The notes: a model not told the origin generated them from the sequence alone. A DNA stretch of 64,000 bases from Chloroflexota bacterium (GCA_009838965.1 VXQP01000069.1:7130-71129); one strand, 5' to 3'; positions 1 through 8,352 are shown, numbered from the stretch's first letter. Numbers and translations: made by a program.

Positions 1-60
1 ACTTATTCCTATATCTAGTTTCATTTATGTGTTGGTGGTGTGCGCAGCGGGTGGTTTTTG
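1..60. other. AT-rich edge sequence, no gene seen
   Basis: The first 60 bases are clearly richer in A and T than everything that follows. They begin right where the MFS reading frame stops. No gene, terminator or repeat is recognisable. The composition break suggests a junction or a non-coding tail, but the window edge prevents a firm reading. Confidence 0.4.
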
Positions 61-729
61 TTATGTTTGTTCGGTCACTGGTTCAGGGGGTGGGCGGCCG
101 GCCTCGCGGGTTGGGCCGCCGTCCGGCAGCAGTCCCGCATCCTCCGGATCCGTGCGGAGGAGCAGCGCGAGCACGAAGGCAATGCTGCCGACGCCCACGC
201 CGAACCACATCCATGCCTCGCGCCAGCCCACGGCCTCGATGAGCAAAGAGATGGCAGTAGGGAAGACGAGCGCTCCCAAGCCAACGCCCATAATGGAGAT
301 ACCAAGCGCGCGTCCGCGCTTCCTTACGAACCACTTCGGCACCAGCGTCTGGGTGATGAAAAAGCCGCCCCCCAACTCCGCTACGCCCCCCAACACGCCG
401 AAGAGCGCGATGAACTGCCATAATTCCGTGATGTTCTGGATGAGCGCTATCGACAGACCGAGCAGCACCGCGCCTGCCAGCGCGAGTACCCGCGGGCCGT
501 GTTTCGTGTCGTACAGAGGTCCGACCAGCGGCGCCGCGAGGCCGACGATGAGCTCCCGGACCAGGAACGATGAGAAGAACGCAGCCCGCGACCAACCGAG
601 CTCTTCGGTCATCGGAAGGAGGAGGACGCTCGGGCCCCATATCCCGACCCCGGAACCGATGCCCGAGGCGACGAAGCCCACTCCGACGATGACCCAGCCG
701 TAGAAGAACGGCCAGCGCTCCGGTCTCAC
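61..729 (-). CDS. MFS transporter, N-terminal half only (truncated)
   Basis: The protein encodes about six hydrophobic segments with typical major facilitator features. These include a cytoplasmic loop KWFVRKRGRALGISIMG between helices 4 and 5 (the OxlT/monocarboxylate-type A motif region) and an end rich in Pro, Glu and Asp that resembles the central linker of 12-helix carriers. A GTG start at 729 (VRPERWPFFYGW) is preferred because it lies 7 bases after the stop of the upstream monooxygenase gene; the longer ATG frame would overlap that gene. The frame stops after the linker at 222 residues, about half the normal 400, and the sequence beyond the stop is AT-rich rather than coding. It is therefore probably a remnant or truncated gene. 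The substrate is unknown. Confidence 0.65.
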   Translation of the reverse strand: MRPERWPFFYGWVIVGVGFVASGIGSGVGIWGPSVLLLPMTEELGWSRAAFFSSFLVRELIVGLAAPLVGPLYDTKHGPRVLALAGAVLLGLSIALIQNITELWQFIALFGVLGGVAELGGGFFITQTLVPKWFVRKRGRALGISIMGVGLGALVFPTAISLLIEAVGWREAWMWFGVGVGSIAFVLALLLRTDPEDAGLLPDGGPTREAGRPPPEPVTEQT

Positions 730-736
730 GGTCTGA

Positions 737-1051
737 TCAGGACGTCCACCAGGAGTCTGGAGGGAAGACGTTCGTGCACATGTGGCGCACGGTCTCCTCG
801 GCATAGATGCCCGCCGTCGCTTCGCGGTACTTCAGGAAGTGCGGCATGCCGCGATGCGCCTCCAGCGCCGCCTCGTCCTTGTACACCTCGAACAGGAAGA
901 AGCGGTCGGGATCGTTCTGGTCGCGGACGCAGCTGAACTGGAAGTTGCCTTCCTCGTTCGCGTGCGTTCCTTCCCCGTCCGCCTGCACCGCGGCTATGTA
1001 GTCGTCTGCGCGCCCCGGCTTCACTTTCACACTCACTACGAGAACGAGCAT
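737..1051 (-). CDS. ABM-domain (putative quinol/antibiotic biosynthesis) monooxygenase
   Basis: This 104-residue protein has the ferredoxin-like dimeric alpha-beta barrel pattern of the ABM family. It opens with MLVLVVSVKVKPGRADDYIA, has a central FQFSCVRDQNDPDRFFLFEVYKD and then DEAALEAHRGMPHFLKY, which matches the conserved family block in YgiN-like quinol monooxygenases. It is a small cytosolic protein likely acting as a homodimer on a small aromatic or quinone compound. A good ribosome site (GGAGG, 7 bases before the ATG) fixes the start. It sits between an EamA exporter and a truncated MFS gene in the same direction, so the three are probably co-transcribed. The substrate cannot be told from sequence. 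Confidence 0.85.
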   Translation of the reverse strand: MLVLVVSVKVKPGRADDYIAAVQADGEGTHANEEGNFQFSCVRDQNDPDRFFLFEVYKDEAALEAHRGMPHFLKYREATAGIYAEETVRHMCTNVFPPDSWWTS

Positions 1052-1126
1052 CGTTCTGCCTCCGGATAGATGGTGGCGGGGATTGTACCTTGCCGCGGAC
1101 GGTGGGGCAGGTTTGGGGCGGGTTGG

Positions 1127-1996
1127 CTATGCCGCGACTGCGCTCAGCGCAATCACCGCCGCCACGGTGACGCCCGCGCCGGCCCACTGCAGCGAGCGCG
1201 GACGCTCCCGCAGCAGCAAGATGGCCAGCGCGATGGTCACAACAGGGTGCGCGGCCGTGATCGGCGCGACGACGGCCACGGGAGCTGCATCGACGCCCAA
1301 GTTGTAGCCGACGTAGCCGCCCGAGTCCAGCAGCGCCGCTGCCAGCAGCAGGCGCTTGCCGTCCCACCCCTGGGGGAGCCGGATGACCTCGCCGCGCGAC
1401 CGCGTGAAGAGATATGCCGGGACGACAGAGAGCGCCCGCACGATGAGCACGGCGAGCATCGGACCGGATGCTTCGGTGACGCGGTCCAGGAGGGCGAGGG
1501 CGAGTCCGAGTCCGACCATCGCGCCGAGACCCCACAGCAGCCCGGCGCTGCCGCCGGAGCGCGTGGACGGCTGCGCGGAGAGCATGAGGATGCCCCCGAG
1601 CACGGTGCCCATGAGGACGATCTGCAGCGGCGAGATGCGCTCCCCGAAGAAGAGCACGGTCACAGCTACCGTCACCGCGAGCCAGGCCGATGCCGCGCTC
1701 GTGACCACTGATACGGATCCCCGGTGCAGCCCCGTGTAGTAGGCGAGGTAGGCGAGGCCGAGGCATGCGGCGCCCAGCGGCGCCCAGATCGCTACCGCCC
1801 CCCAGTCCGCATTGAGCCCGTTCGCAGCGAGTCCGGCCAGTACGAACGGCAGCGGCAGCGCGAGCCCCAGAATCTGGATGAGAACGGCGGTACTCATGCT
1901 CCCGACGCGGACCGCGACCGAGCGTGCGAGATAGTCGGCGAAGCCCCAGGAGAGAAGGCCGAGGCTGCCCCAGAAGATGCCGTTCAGCGGGTCGAT
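1127..1996 (-). CDS. EamA/DMT-family transporter, apparent ATC start
   Basis: This is a ten-helix drug/metabolite exporter family protein with two EamA repeats. The first ATG in frame (1897) would cut off the first helix. Reading upstream gives GIFWGSLGLLSWGFADYLAR, the expected first transmembrane segment, and an in-frame TGA at 2029-2027 limits the gene. The only sensible start is an ATC codon at 1996-1994, five bases downstream of a very strong GGAGGGAGG ribosome site, giving 289 residues, the normal family length. The second repeat has the usual AxxLGERxxxxxxxGxxL ending (LLLRERPRSLQWAGAGVTVA). The substrate is unknown. It is probably co-transcribed with the ABM monooxygenase downstream. 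Confidence 0.8.
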   Translation of the reverse strand: MDPLNGIFWGSLGLLSWGFADYLARSVAVRVGSMSTAVLIQILGLALPLPFVLAGLAANGLNADWGAVAIWAPLGAACLGLAYLAYYTGLHRGSVSVVTSAASAWLAVTVAVTVLFFGERISPLQIVLMGTVLGGILMLSAQPSTRSGGSAGLLWGLGAMVGLGLALALLDRVTEASGPMLAVLIVRALSVVPAYLFTRSRGEVIRLPQGWDGKRLLLAAALLDSGGYVGYNLGVDAAPVAVVAPITAAHPVVTIALAILLLRERPRSLQWAGAGVTVAAVIALSAVAA

Positions 1997-2069
1997 GGGT
2001 GCCTCCCTCCGGTGTGAGCGCTGCGTTCAGGATACCCGGAGGGTCCTCGCCGGCAGACGGTCGCGCAGG

Positions 2070-2780
2070 CTAGATCAGATAGATGCGTTCCCGTAGGCGG
2101 CGGTCTTCCAGTGCGCGGATGGCGCGGGCCTGAGAGATGAACTCTGCGAGCGGGACGCCGGAGAGGAGTCCGGTATCCGTCAGCAGTGAGTGGAGGGCGG
2201 GGAAGAGCCTGTCCGCCGAGGAGTCGACGTTCAGGAAATCCCCGGCGAAGTGGTAGGGCAGGAAATACGGCGTGAAGTAGGCGAAGTTCTCCCGCAGGAT
2301 ATCCCGTTCGGTGTCTTTGGCGACCGCGCAACGCGCCTCTACGTAGGCCATGGTCAGCGGCGGTGAGAAGTCCACGTAGGTGAGGTCGGCATCCTCCCCC
2401 ACGAAGTTCTTGATGTGCGGATCGATGGCGAGCCCGGCGTCGATGGCGCGTTTGATGATGCCGATGGCGCTCGTCAGCACGTCCGCGTGGCCATCCGTGA
2501 GCAGGCCGGGCTGCTCATATCGCTCGACCAGGTTGGGGCCACCGTCCTCGCAGAGGTAGACGATGGCGCCGTCCGTGACGTGACTCTCGGCGACGCGCGG
2601 CATCGGGACGCCCGCAGCGGCCAACTGCTCACGGTACGTGTCCATCTCTGCCTTGAGTTCGGCGGAAGTTACGGAAAGCGGCGCGTTGCGGTTGATCGTC
2701 TTCTCGACGAGTGATTCGCCGTCGACGGTGAGCCTGCGTATACGCGTGTTGTTGACCGAGAAGGGGTTAGCGCCAGCCAT
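2070..2780 (-). CDS. Kinase-fold (APH-like) protein of unknown substrate
   Basis: The 236-residue product is not a family I can name, but the middle carries the signature of the protein-kinase/aminoglycoside phosphotransferase fold: DPHIKNFVGEDADLTYVDFSPP, that is a D-x-H-x-x-N catalytic loop followed by a DF metal-binding motif. The N-terminus has beta-strand-like RIRRLTVDGESLVEKTI with a candidate ATP-binding lysine. The C-terminal half is helical. The start ATG has no Shine-Dalgarno, and TAACAT lies seven bases upstream, which suggests a leaderless transcript. It is separate from its neighbours on both sides. It may phosphorylate a small molecule; nothing here identifies which. Confidence 0.65.
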   Translation of the reverse strand: MAGANPFSVNNTRIRRLTVDGESLVEKTINRNAPLSVTSAELKAEMDTYREQLAAAGVPMPRVAESHVTDGAIVYLCEDGGPNLVERYEQPGLLTDGHADVLTSAIGIIKRAIDAGLAIDPHIKNFVGEDADLTYVDFSPPLTMAYVEARCAVAKDTERDILRENFAYFTPYFLPYHFAGDFLNVDSSADRLFPALHSLLTDTGLLSGVPLAEFISQARAIRALEDRRLRERIYLI

Positions 2781-2841
2781 GAGCGGTATGTTAACCGAGA
2801 CAGGGGCGGCGCGGTAAGCGGACAGGCGTGCGCCTCATGCT

Positions 2842-2870
2842 TGCGGGCTGCCTGAAGCAGGCAGCCCGCA
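2842..2870 (-). terminator. Perfect 13-bp hairpin after the CCG reductase gene
   Basis: TGCGGGCTGCCTG and its exact reverse complement are separated by AAG. It lies 31 bases beyond the stop of the minus-strand reductase operon and upstream of the next minus-strand gene. No T-run follows on either strand, so it would be a weak intrinsic terminator or a 3'-end-stabilising structure. Confidence 0.5.
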
Positions 2871-2900
2871 GAGGTAACGTCTCATCTGTGACGCGTGCGG

Positions 2901-3794
2901 TCAGCTCGCGGCTCCGACGAGCGAACCGACAGGCTGGAGCTGTGCGACGAACTTCTTGGTCGAGGCCATGTGGCGGGAGAGGCCCAACTCCTTGGGATCG
3001 AGGCCTATGGCGAGGCCAACGACTTGCGGCAGGTGGAGGATGGGCAAGTCGAATCGGCGTCCTGTGGCCTTCTCCACCGCGCTCTGCTCGCCGTCCATCT
3101 CCAAGTGGCAGAGCGGGCAAGGCAACACCATCGCGTCAGCGCCCTTGTCGACCGCTTCGCCGAGGTGCTTCGCGGTCATAGCGAAGGCGTTCTCTTCGTT
3201 GGCGGTGAGCGACGGAAAGCCACAGCACTTGCCCTTGCCGCTGATGTCCACGTTGGTGCCGCCCAGCGCCTCGGTCACCTGCTCCAGGTAGAGCTTGCGC
3301 TCGGGCCGCTGGATGACGTCTATCGGGCGGCGGAGATAGCAGCCGTAGAAGGGGGAGAAGCCGAGGCCGTCCAGCGGGCGCTTGATCTTGCTCTGGACGA
3401 CGTCCAGCCCCACATCCTCGACGAGCGCCCAGAGGAAGTGCTTGACGTCGGTCGTGCCCTGGTATTCGAGCCCCTCATCGGCGAGGTGCTCGCGGTTGAT
3501 GCGGGCACGGTAGGCCGGGTCCGTCAGCCGGAGCGCGCTTCCGCCGATGACGCCCTGGCAGGTGCTGCATATGGTGAGCAGCGGGAGGCCCATCGCCTCC
3601 GCCTTGGCTAGCGTGCGGGCGTTGATGGGGTCGCATATCTCGGCCGGGATCAGCCCCGCGCCACTGCAGCCGACGTCCTTCAACTCCTCCACTTCGATGT
3701 CGAACTCGGCTGCGACCCGCACGAACGACTCGTAGAGTTCGGGGCAGAAGCCCTTGGCAACGCATCCGGGGTAGAAGGCGAACCGGTGGCTCAT
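2901..3794 (-). CDS. CCG-domain subunit (SdhE / HdrB-like) of a fumarate-reductase-type complex
   Basis: This 297-residue protein has two cysteine-rich CCG domains like heterodisulfide reductase HdrB and the SdhE subunit of archaeal-type succinate dehydrogenases. The first carries YPGC, DVGCSGAG and CSTCQG. The second carries YGCYLRRP, GKCCGFP and CPLCH. The second domain has the full pattern for an unusual 4Fe-4S cluster; the first has a single Cys where CC is normal (VGCSGAG). The stop codon side has a hairpin, and the ATG overlaps the stop of the iron-sulfur subunit by four bases, so translation is coupled. No hydrophobic anchor helix is present. It probably passes electrons between the flavoprotein/Fe-S pair and a thiol, quinone or other carrier. 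Confidence 0.85.
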   Translation of the reverse strand: MSHRFAFYPGCVAKGFCPELYESFVRVAAEFDIEVEELKDVGCSGAGLIPAEICDPINARTLAKAEAMGLPLLTICSTCQGVIGGSALRLTDPAYRARINREHLADEGLEYQGTTDVKHFLWALVEDVGLDVVQSKIKRPLDGLGFSPFYGCYLRRPIDVIQRPERKLYLEQVTEALGGTNVDISGKGKCCGFPSLTANEENAFAMTAKHLGEAVDKGADAMVLPCPLCHLEMDGEQSAVEKATGRRFDLPILHLPQVVGLAIGLDPKELGLSRHMASTKKFVAQLQPVGSLVGAAS

Positions 3795-4756
3795 CGCTGC
3801 TTCTCCTTTCGCAGACCCGCGTTGGCGCGGTTGTACCGATCGAATATCTTGCGTATCCGGTCAGCGCCGGGCCGCTTGTAGTGAGGCTTCAGGGTGGCCT
3901 TGCCTTTCCTCAGGGCACGGAGACCCAGGGGCAGCGTGTGGAGGCCTCCCTTGATGAGGCCGCCGTAGGTCTGCAGTGCAACTGAGCGCTCGTCGAGCCA
4001 GCCCTTGCGGGAGATGGACTCCTCAAACGCGTCGTAGTGGCGCTCCAGCATCTTGTTGCCATAGCCGGACTTGATGCCGTGCGCGATGGCGCGGTCCCGC
4101 GTGTCCATGATGAGGTGGGTGGGCTCGAGGCCGAACGGGCAGTGCTCGGTTGCCTCCCAGCAGTGCACGCAGTCCCAGATGCCGTGGACCTCGCTGCCCT
4201 CTCGCAGCCGCTCGGCGGTGATGCCGTCACGGGGGTCGAACGCGAAGCGGTACAGTTTGGTGAGGGCGGCAGGGCCGTAGAAGTCGAGGTTCACGTCGAT
4301 CACCGTGCACCCCTCGTCACAGAGACCGCAGGTGGTGCAGCGCATCGCCTTGCGGACCGGACGCAGTTCCTCGTCGGTAACCGGGTGGCCGCCGTTGGGA
4401 ACGACGCCCTTAGCGAAGACGTCCACCTTGTCCCAGAGGAACTTCCGCATGTCGTGCATCACGTCCTTCTCCACCGGCGCGTACCGGATGGGCTGAACGG
4501 TGATGACGCCGTCCTTCTGCGTCTTGCCGACTGTGACGAGGCAGGTGACCTTCTGCGCGCCGTTGACGCTCAGGGTGCAGTCGCCGCAGAAGCCGACGGA
4601 GCAGTTGCCCCGGAACGCGAGCGTGCCGTCCTGGGTCTCGCGCACGGCCACGAGCGCATCGAAGACAGTCATCTCAGGCGGTACGTCTATCTGGTAGTCG
4701 ACGTACTCGGGCTGTGCCCGCGTGCCTCCGCGCTGGAACTTGAAGGTGATCTCCAT
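3791..4756 (-). CDS. Iron-sulfur subunit (SdhB/FrdB/TfrB-like)
   Basis: A 321-residue electron-transfer subunit. The N-terminal ferredoxin domain has the 2Fe-2S pattern C-x4-C-x2-C-x11-C (GNCSVGFCGDC then VTC). The C-terminal helical domain has CTTCGLCDEGC and CVHCWEATEHCPFG, which supply ligands for 4Fe-4S and 3Fe-4S/4Fe-4S clusters. It is about 70 residues longer than E. coli SdhB, with a basic C-terminal tail. It lies 40 bases after the flavoprotein gene and overlaps the CCG subunit gene by four bases. It should relay electrons between the flavin and the CCG protein. Confidence 0.88.
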   Translation of the reverse strand: MEITFKFQRGGTRAQPEYVDYQIDVPPEMTVFDALVAVRETQDGTLAFRGNCSVGFCGDCTLSVNGAQKVTCLVTVGKTQKDGVITVQPIRYAPVEKDVMHDMRKFLWDKVDVFAKGVVPNGGHPVTDEELRPVRKAMRCTTCGLCDEGCTVIDVNLDFYGPAALTKLYRFAFDPRDGITAERLREGSEVHGIWDCVHCWEATEHCPFGLEPTHLIMDTRDRAIAHGIKSGYGNKMLERHYDAFEESISRKGWLDERSVALQTYGGLIKGGLHTLPLGLRALRKGKATLKPHYKRPGADRIRKIFDRYNRANAGLRKEKQR

Positions 4757-4796
4757 GTGCGCGTCTCCTCTCTGCGGATCTCCGCTCGCTGCGCCC

Positions 4797-6308
4797 CTAC
4801 GAGGCGGGCGTGGTTTCCCTACTCACCTGCGCTCCACTCTCGCCCTTCGTGACCTGGAGGCGGGTGCTCTGAGCGTCATCCTGTTTCGGGTGGTCGGTCC
4901 GTTGGTGTACACCACGGCTCTCAGTGCGCTCCGAGGCGCTGACGGCAATGGCTTCCGCGACGTCCAGCAGCGCACCCAGTTCGAGGTACTGGACGAGACC
5001 GAAGTTGTAGTCGCGGGCGCTGGAGCCCGCGCCGAGTTGGGCGTGCTCCTCGCGCATCGCCCGGATGCGCTGGATGGCCTCGTTCAGGCCACCGGCGTTC
5101 CGGCTCTCGCCGACCTTCTCATGCATGAGCGAAGCAAGCTCGCTCCGCAGGGCGGCGACGGGCGCGCCGCCGGGACGGTCCAGCGCGGCATCCAACTCCG
5201 AGCGCACAGCGCCCGCGGCCTGCTCGCCAACGGCGCTGTCGCCGAACGGGCGTACCTGCGCCGCTGCTGCCAGCCCGGCACTCTTGCCGGAGGCGATAGA
5301 CGCGAGGAGGAAATTGCCGTCCAGCCCCTGCGCGCCGTGGAAGCCGTTGCCCGCGCACTCCCCGGCCGCGAACAGTCCTGCCAGAGACGACTCTCCCTGC
5401 ACCGTTACGTCGATGCCACCGAGCAGCCGGGACATCGCGGAATGCACTGGCGCGGGCTCCTTGAGCATGTTCACGCCGGAGAGCGCTTCCACGCGGTGCA
5501 GCGTGTCGGGGAACCGGGCCTCCACCTGCGCGTCGTCCAGGGCGCCGTTGAGCCGGACGTTGCCATCCTCCAGCGCCGCGCCAACTCCGAAGAGGAGCGG
5601 GGAGAGGGCGAGGTGGCTGCCATTCAACACCGTGGGGTAGTACTGGACGAACTCCATGTCCGCGAGCGCTGCACCGGCCCTGTACGCCAGCGCGATGCCG
5701 GAGCCGCTACAAAGCAGGGATGCAGTGCTGGGTTCGAATGCGCGGCGCGGCCCGCCCGTCGCGAGCACGACGCCCTTCGCACGGAACGGCTCCACCTCAC
5801 CGGTGGCGAGTTGGAGCGCGACGACTCCCGCACATTCTCCGTTCTCTACGACCAGAGAGAGGGCAATCCACTCTTCATAGATGTCCACGCCGGCGCCGAT
5901 GGCCTGCTCCCACAGGGTCTGTGTGACCGCGAGACCGGTGATGTCGTTGACGTAGGTAGTCCGGGGGTTACCGTCGCCGGAGACGGCGGCCCGGTCGATG
6001 ACGGAGCCGACGCGGTTGAAGGGCACGCCCATCCGGTCGAGCTCCTCGACGAGGCCTGCCGCCTCGCGGCAGACGCTCGCGACCACCGATGCGACGTTCA
6101 GCCCCGCGCCCGCTGCGAGGGTATCGCTGACGTGGCTGTCGCGCCCCTCCGCGCTTTCCGGCGCGTTGATGCCGTCCTGTACGGTAACCGAGTAACTGCG
6201 GGTGGGGTGCGACTGGGTGATCAGCGCGACCGATGCGCCTGCTCCCTTCGCCGCTGCCGCGGCGCGGAGCCCGGCTATCCCGCCGCCAACCACGAGCACG
6301 TCATACAT
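4797..6308 (-). CDS. FAD-dependent SdhA/FrdA-like flavoprotein with altered active site
   Basis: A 503-residue flavoprotein. It has the N-terminal dinucleotide fold VLVVGGGIAGLRAA and the C-terminal GLFAAGECAGNGFHGAQGLD typical of the succinate dehydrogenase/fumarate reductase/aspartate oxidase family. The ATG at 6308 is preferred because GGAGGG sits seven bases upstream; the frame is open further but non-coding-like. In SdhA a His in RSHT carries covalent FAD; here it is Tyr39 (RSYS), so the FAD is expected to be non-covalent. The HPTG block is YYPTV, and the loop that normally carries the proton-shuttling Arg (EGxRGEGG) reads FGVGAALEDG. The usual C4-dicarboxylate chemistry is thus doubtful. 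It heads the three-gene operon with the Fe-S and CCG subunits. Confidence 0.85.
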   Translation of the reverse strand: MYDVLVVGGGIAGLRAAAAAKGAGASVALITQSHPTRSYSVTVQDGINAPESAEGRDSHVSDTLAAGAGLNVASVVASVCREAAGLVEELDRMGVPFNRVGSVIDRAAVSGDGNPRTTYVNDITGLAVTQTLWEQAIGAGVDIYEEWIALSLVVENGECAGVVALQLATGEVEPFRAKGVVLATGGPRRAFEPSTASLLCSGSGIALAYRAGAALADMEFVQYYPTVLNGSHLALSPLLFGVGAALEDGNVRLNGALDDAQVEARFPDTLHRVEALSGVNMLKEPAPVHSAMSRLLGGIDVTVQGESSLAGLFAAGECAGNGFHGAQGLDGNFLLASIASGKSAGLAAAAQVRPFGDSAVGEQAAGAVRSELDAALDRPGGAPVAALRSELASLMHEKVGESRNAGGLNEAIQRIRAMREEHAQLGAGSSARDYNFGLVQYLELGALLDVAEAIAVSASERTESRGVHQRTDHPKQDDAQSTRLQVTKGESGAQVSRETTPAS

Positions 6309-6529
6309 GTGCTCTCCCTCCGTGTATGTCTGATGATGCGGGGAGCGCGCCGATAGCGGCCTTACCCGAATCATGGCGCATCGCACTCGGGGCGGATGCT
6401 CAACCGGGATGCGCCATCCTCGCGCAACTTTACCACATCCATCGCCTAATCCCACTAACAGTGTTCGGCGGTACGTCGGCCTGCGGCTTGCCGTACCCCG
6501 TGCAGGTCCAGGCGGATGGGGCGGGCCGG

Positions 6530-6569
6530 ATCAAGAATGCCAACCTGCCCCATATCTGGCATCCTTGAT
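6530..6569. repeat. Inverted repeat A (13-bp arms)
   Basis: ATCAAGAATGCCA (6530-6542) and TGGCATCCTTGAT (6557-6569) are reverse complements with one mismatch and a 14-base loop. The same arm sequence recurs in inverted repeat B just downstream. Confidence 0.75.
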
Positions 6570-6600
6570 CGGTCCATCACGAGTGAAACGGTCACCGCGT

Positions 6601-6689
6601 TTGGCATCCTTGAGATCCTTGATCGAGCCTGTTTCATGGCCGTGGCCTGCTTTCTGGCTTCGGAGCATCAAGAATCTCAACAATGCCAA
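6601..6689. repeat. Inverted repeat B (23-bp arms, 20/23 matched)
   Basis: The arm at 6601-6623 begins TTGGCATCC and ends CTTGAT. The arm at 6667-6689 is its reverse complement except at three positions, with a 43-base spacer. The arms contain the GGCAT...CTTGAT unit seen in repeat A, so the two dyads are related copies. Confidence 0.75.
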
Positions 6690-6883
6690 TGTTTTCAAAA
6701 GTTCGGGTGGGGGCCATAGGTCCTGTCGATGGGTGCGGCTGCGAGCCATAGACGCGGTCTATAGGTCGAGCCTGCGGGACAAGTCATGCGTCCAGCGTAG
6801 CGGAGGCGGGGGCGATGGGGTAAGGGGCGGATGTCACAGTAGGTGGTTCCTGATGGGAACCGGCGCGGATATCATCTCTGTGC

Positions 6884-8302
6884 ATGAACGGGTTTCCGCG
6901 CCACACCAAGATCGTTGCCACGCTCGGCCCTGCGCTCGCCTCGGATGAGCACCTGCGGCAGGCCATCGCGGCAGGAGTGGACGTCTTCCGCCTCAACTTC
7001 TCGCACGCCACGCACGAGGAGCTTGAGCACACCGTCCCGCGCATCAAGGCGATCAGCGCCGAGATCGGCCGCACCGTTGCCCTGATGCAGGACATCCAGG
7101 GGCCGCGTCTGCGCACAAGCGTCGTGGAGGACCCCGACGGCGTCCGGCTCACATCGGGGGAGGTGGTGCGCGTCGTGTCCGACGACGTGCCAACCACGCA
7201 GGGCTCGGTCTCGATCCCGTACCCCCGGCTCGCGAGCGACGTCAGCAAGGGCGACCGCATCCTCATCGCGGACGGGAACCTGGTGTTGCGCGTCGCCGAG
7301 GTGAACGGCGACGACCTGCGCGCATCCGTCGTTGCCGGGGGTGTGCTGACGTCGCACAAGGGAGTCAACCTGCCCGACTCCAGGGTTACGGCCGACCCAC
7401 TGACCGAGAAGGACAGGAAGGACCTGGCTTACGGCGTGTTCATCGGCGTGGACTATGTCGCGATGAGTTTCGTCCGCAGCGGCGACGACGTGCGCTCCTG
7501 CCGGGAGCTGCTGCAGAAGATGCGCTCAGCGTCGCCCATCATCTCGAAGATCGAACACCCGATGGCGATCGAGTTCCTCGACGAGATCATCGAAGAATCA
7601 GACGGCATCATGGTCGCGCGGGGCGACCTCGGCGTGGAGGTCTCACCGGAGCGGGTACCACTGCTGCAGAAGCTCATCATCAGCAAGGCGAACGAGGCAG
7701 GGAAGCCGGTCATCACGGCTACCCAGATGCTGGGCTCGATGATGGACAGTCCCGTCCCGACGAGGGCAGAAGCGAGCGACATCGCCAACGCGATCCTCGA
7801 CGGCACTGACGCGGTGATGCTCTCCGAAGAGACGGCTATCGGGCAGTACCCCGTGGAAGCCATAGCGACGATGGGCCGCATCGCGCTGCAGGCGGAGACG
7901 GCGGAAACGCCGTTCCACGTCAAGCATCCACACGACGAGTCGCACGCGATGGCCGAGGCCGCGCGTTTCGTAGCGGAGCGGCTGCAGGCCGAGGCGCTGG
8001 TGGTGTTCACGCAGTCCGGCCACACGGCGAAGACGATCTCGCACCTGCGTCCAAAACCCCCTGTTTACGCGTTCACGCCTGACCCCGAGGTCTGCAACGG
8101 GCTGGCGCTCTGTTACGGCGTACGCCCCATCCATGCGGACCTTTCCGACCGCACTGAGACGCGCGTTCTGCAGGCGTTCTCCATGCTCCGCGAGCGCGGC
8201 GCAGTCGCGCCCGGGGATCGAGTCGTCGTTTTCGGAGCGACGCGCATCGGCGCGGGCGGCATACCGAACGACATCAACATCCGTACGGTCGGTGACCCGT
8301 GA
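6884..8302 (+). CDS. pyk: Pyruvate kinase
   Basis: Transfers phosphate from phosphoenolpyruvate to ADP in the last step of glycolysis. The 472-residue product has the full family layout. It starts with TKIVATLGPA, then FRLNFSHA, DIQGPRLR (substrate/ADP loop), the B domain, KIEHP with the catalytic Lys, DGIMVARGDLGVE (metal-binding Glu/Asp) and PVITATQMLGSM with the signature TATQML, followed by the C-terminal allosteric domain. Its length is standard. TATCAT lies eight bases before the ATG and there is no Shine-Dalgarno, so a very short or absent 5' leader is likely. It is transcribed alone, with a separate promoter for the next gene. Confidence 0.97.
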   Translation: MNGFPRHTKIVATLGPALASDEHLRQAIAAGVDVFRLNFSHATHEELEHTVPRIKAISAEIGRTVALMQDIQGPRLRTSVVEDPDGVRLTSGEVVRVVSDDVPTTQGSVSIPYPRLASDVSKGDRILIADGNLVLRVAEVNGDDLRASVVAGGVLTSHKGVNLPDSRVTADPLTEKDRKDLAYGVFIGVDYVAMSFVRSGDDVRSCRELLQKMRSASPIISKIEHPMAIEFLDEIIEESDGIMVARGDLGVEVSPERVPLLQKLIISKANEAGKPVITATQMLGSMMDSPVPTRAEASDIANAILDGTDAVMLSEETAIGQYPVEAIATMGRIALQAETAETPFHVKHPHDESHAMAEAARFVAERLQAEALVVFTQSGHTAKTISHLRPKPPVYAFTPDPEVCNGLALCYGVRPIHADLSDRTETRVLQAFSMLRERGAVAPGDRVVVFGATRIGAGGIPNDINIRTVGDP

Positions 8303-8318
8303 TCCGGGGACAGGGCTG

Positions 8319-8352
8319 TTGACGCACGAGGCTGCGTCTGTACACTCTGCGC
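8319..8352 (+). promoter_or_regulatory. Sigma70-type promoter giving a leaderless mRNA
   Basis: TTGACG (8319-8324), a 16-base spacer and TACACT (8341-8346) are followed by exactly six bases and then the ATG of the LON-domain gene at 8353. Transcription would start at or next to the A of ATG. No Shine-Dalgarno is possible. Confidence 0.75.

Larger units (their letters stand above)
6309..6883. other. 575-bp non-coding region between divergent operons
   Basis: No convincing gene is present. The region holds the divergent promoters for the flavoprotein operon and pyk. It also holds two related imperfect inverted repeats (6530-6569 and 6601-6689), which are listed separately, and a small perfect dyad ATAGAC-GCG-GTCTAT at 6748-6762. 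Local composition is less GC-rich than the flanking genes. Confidence 0.6.
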
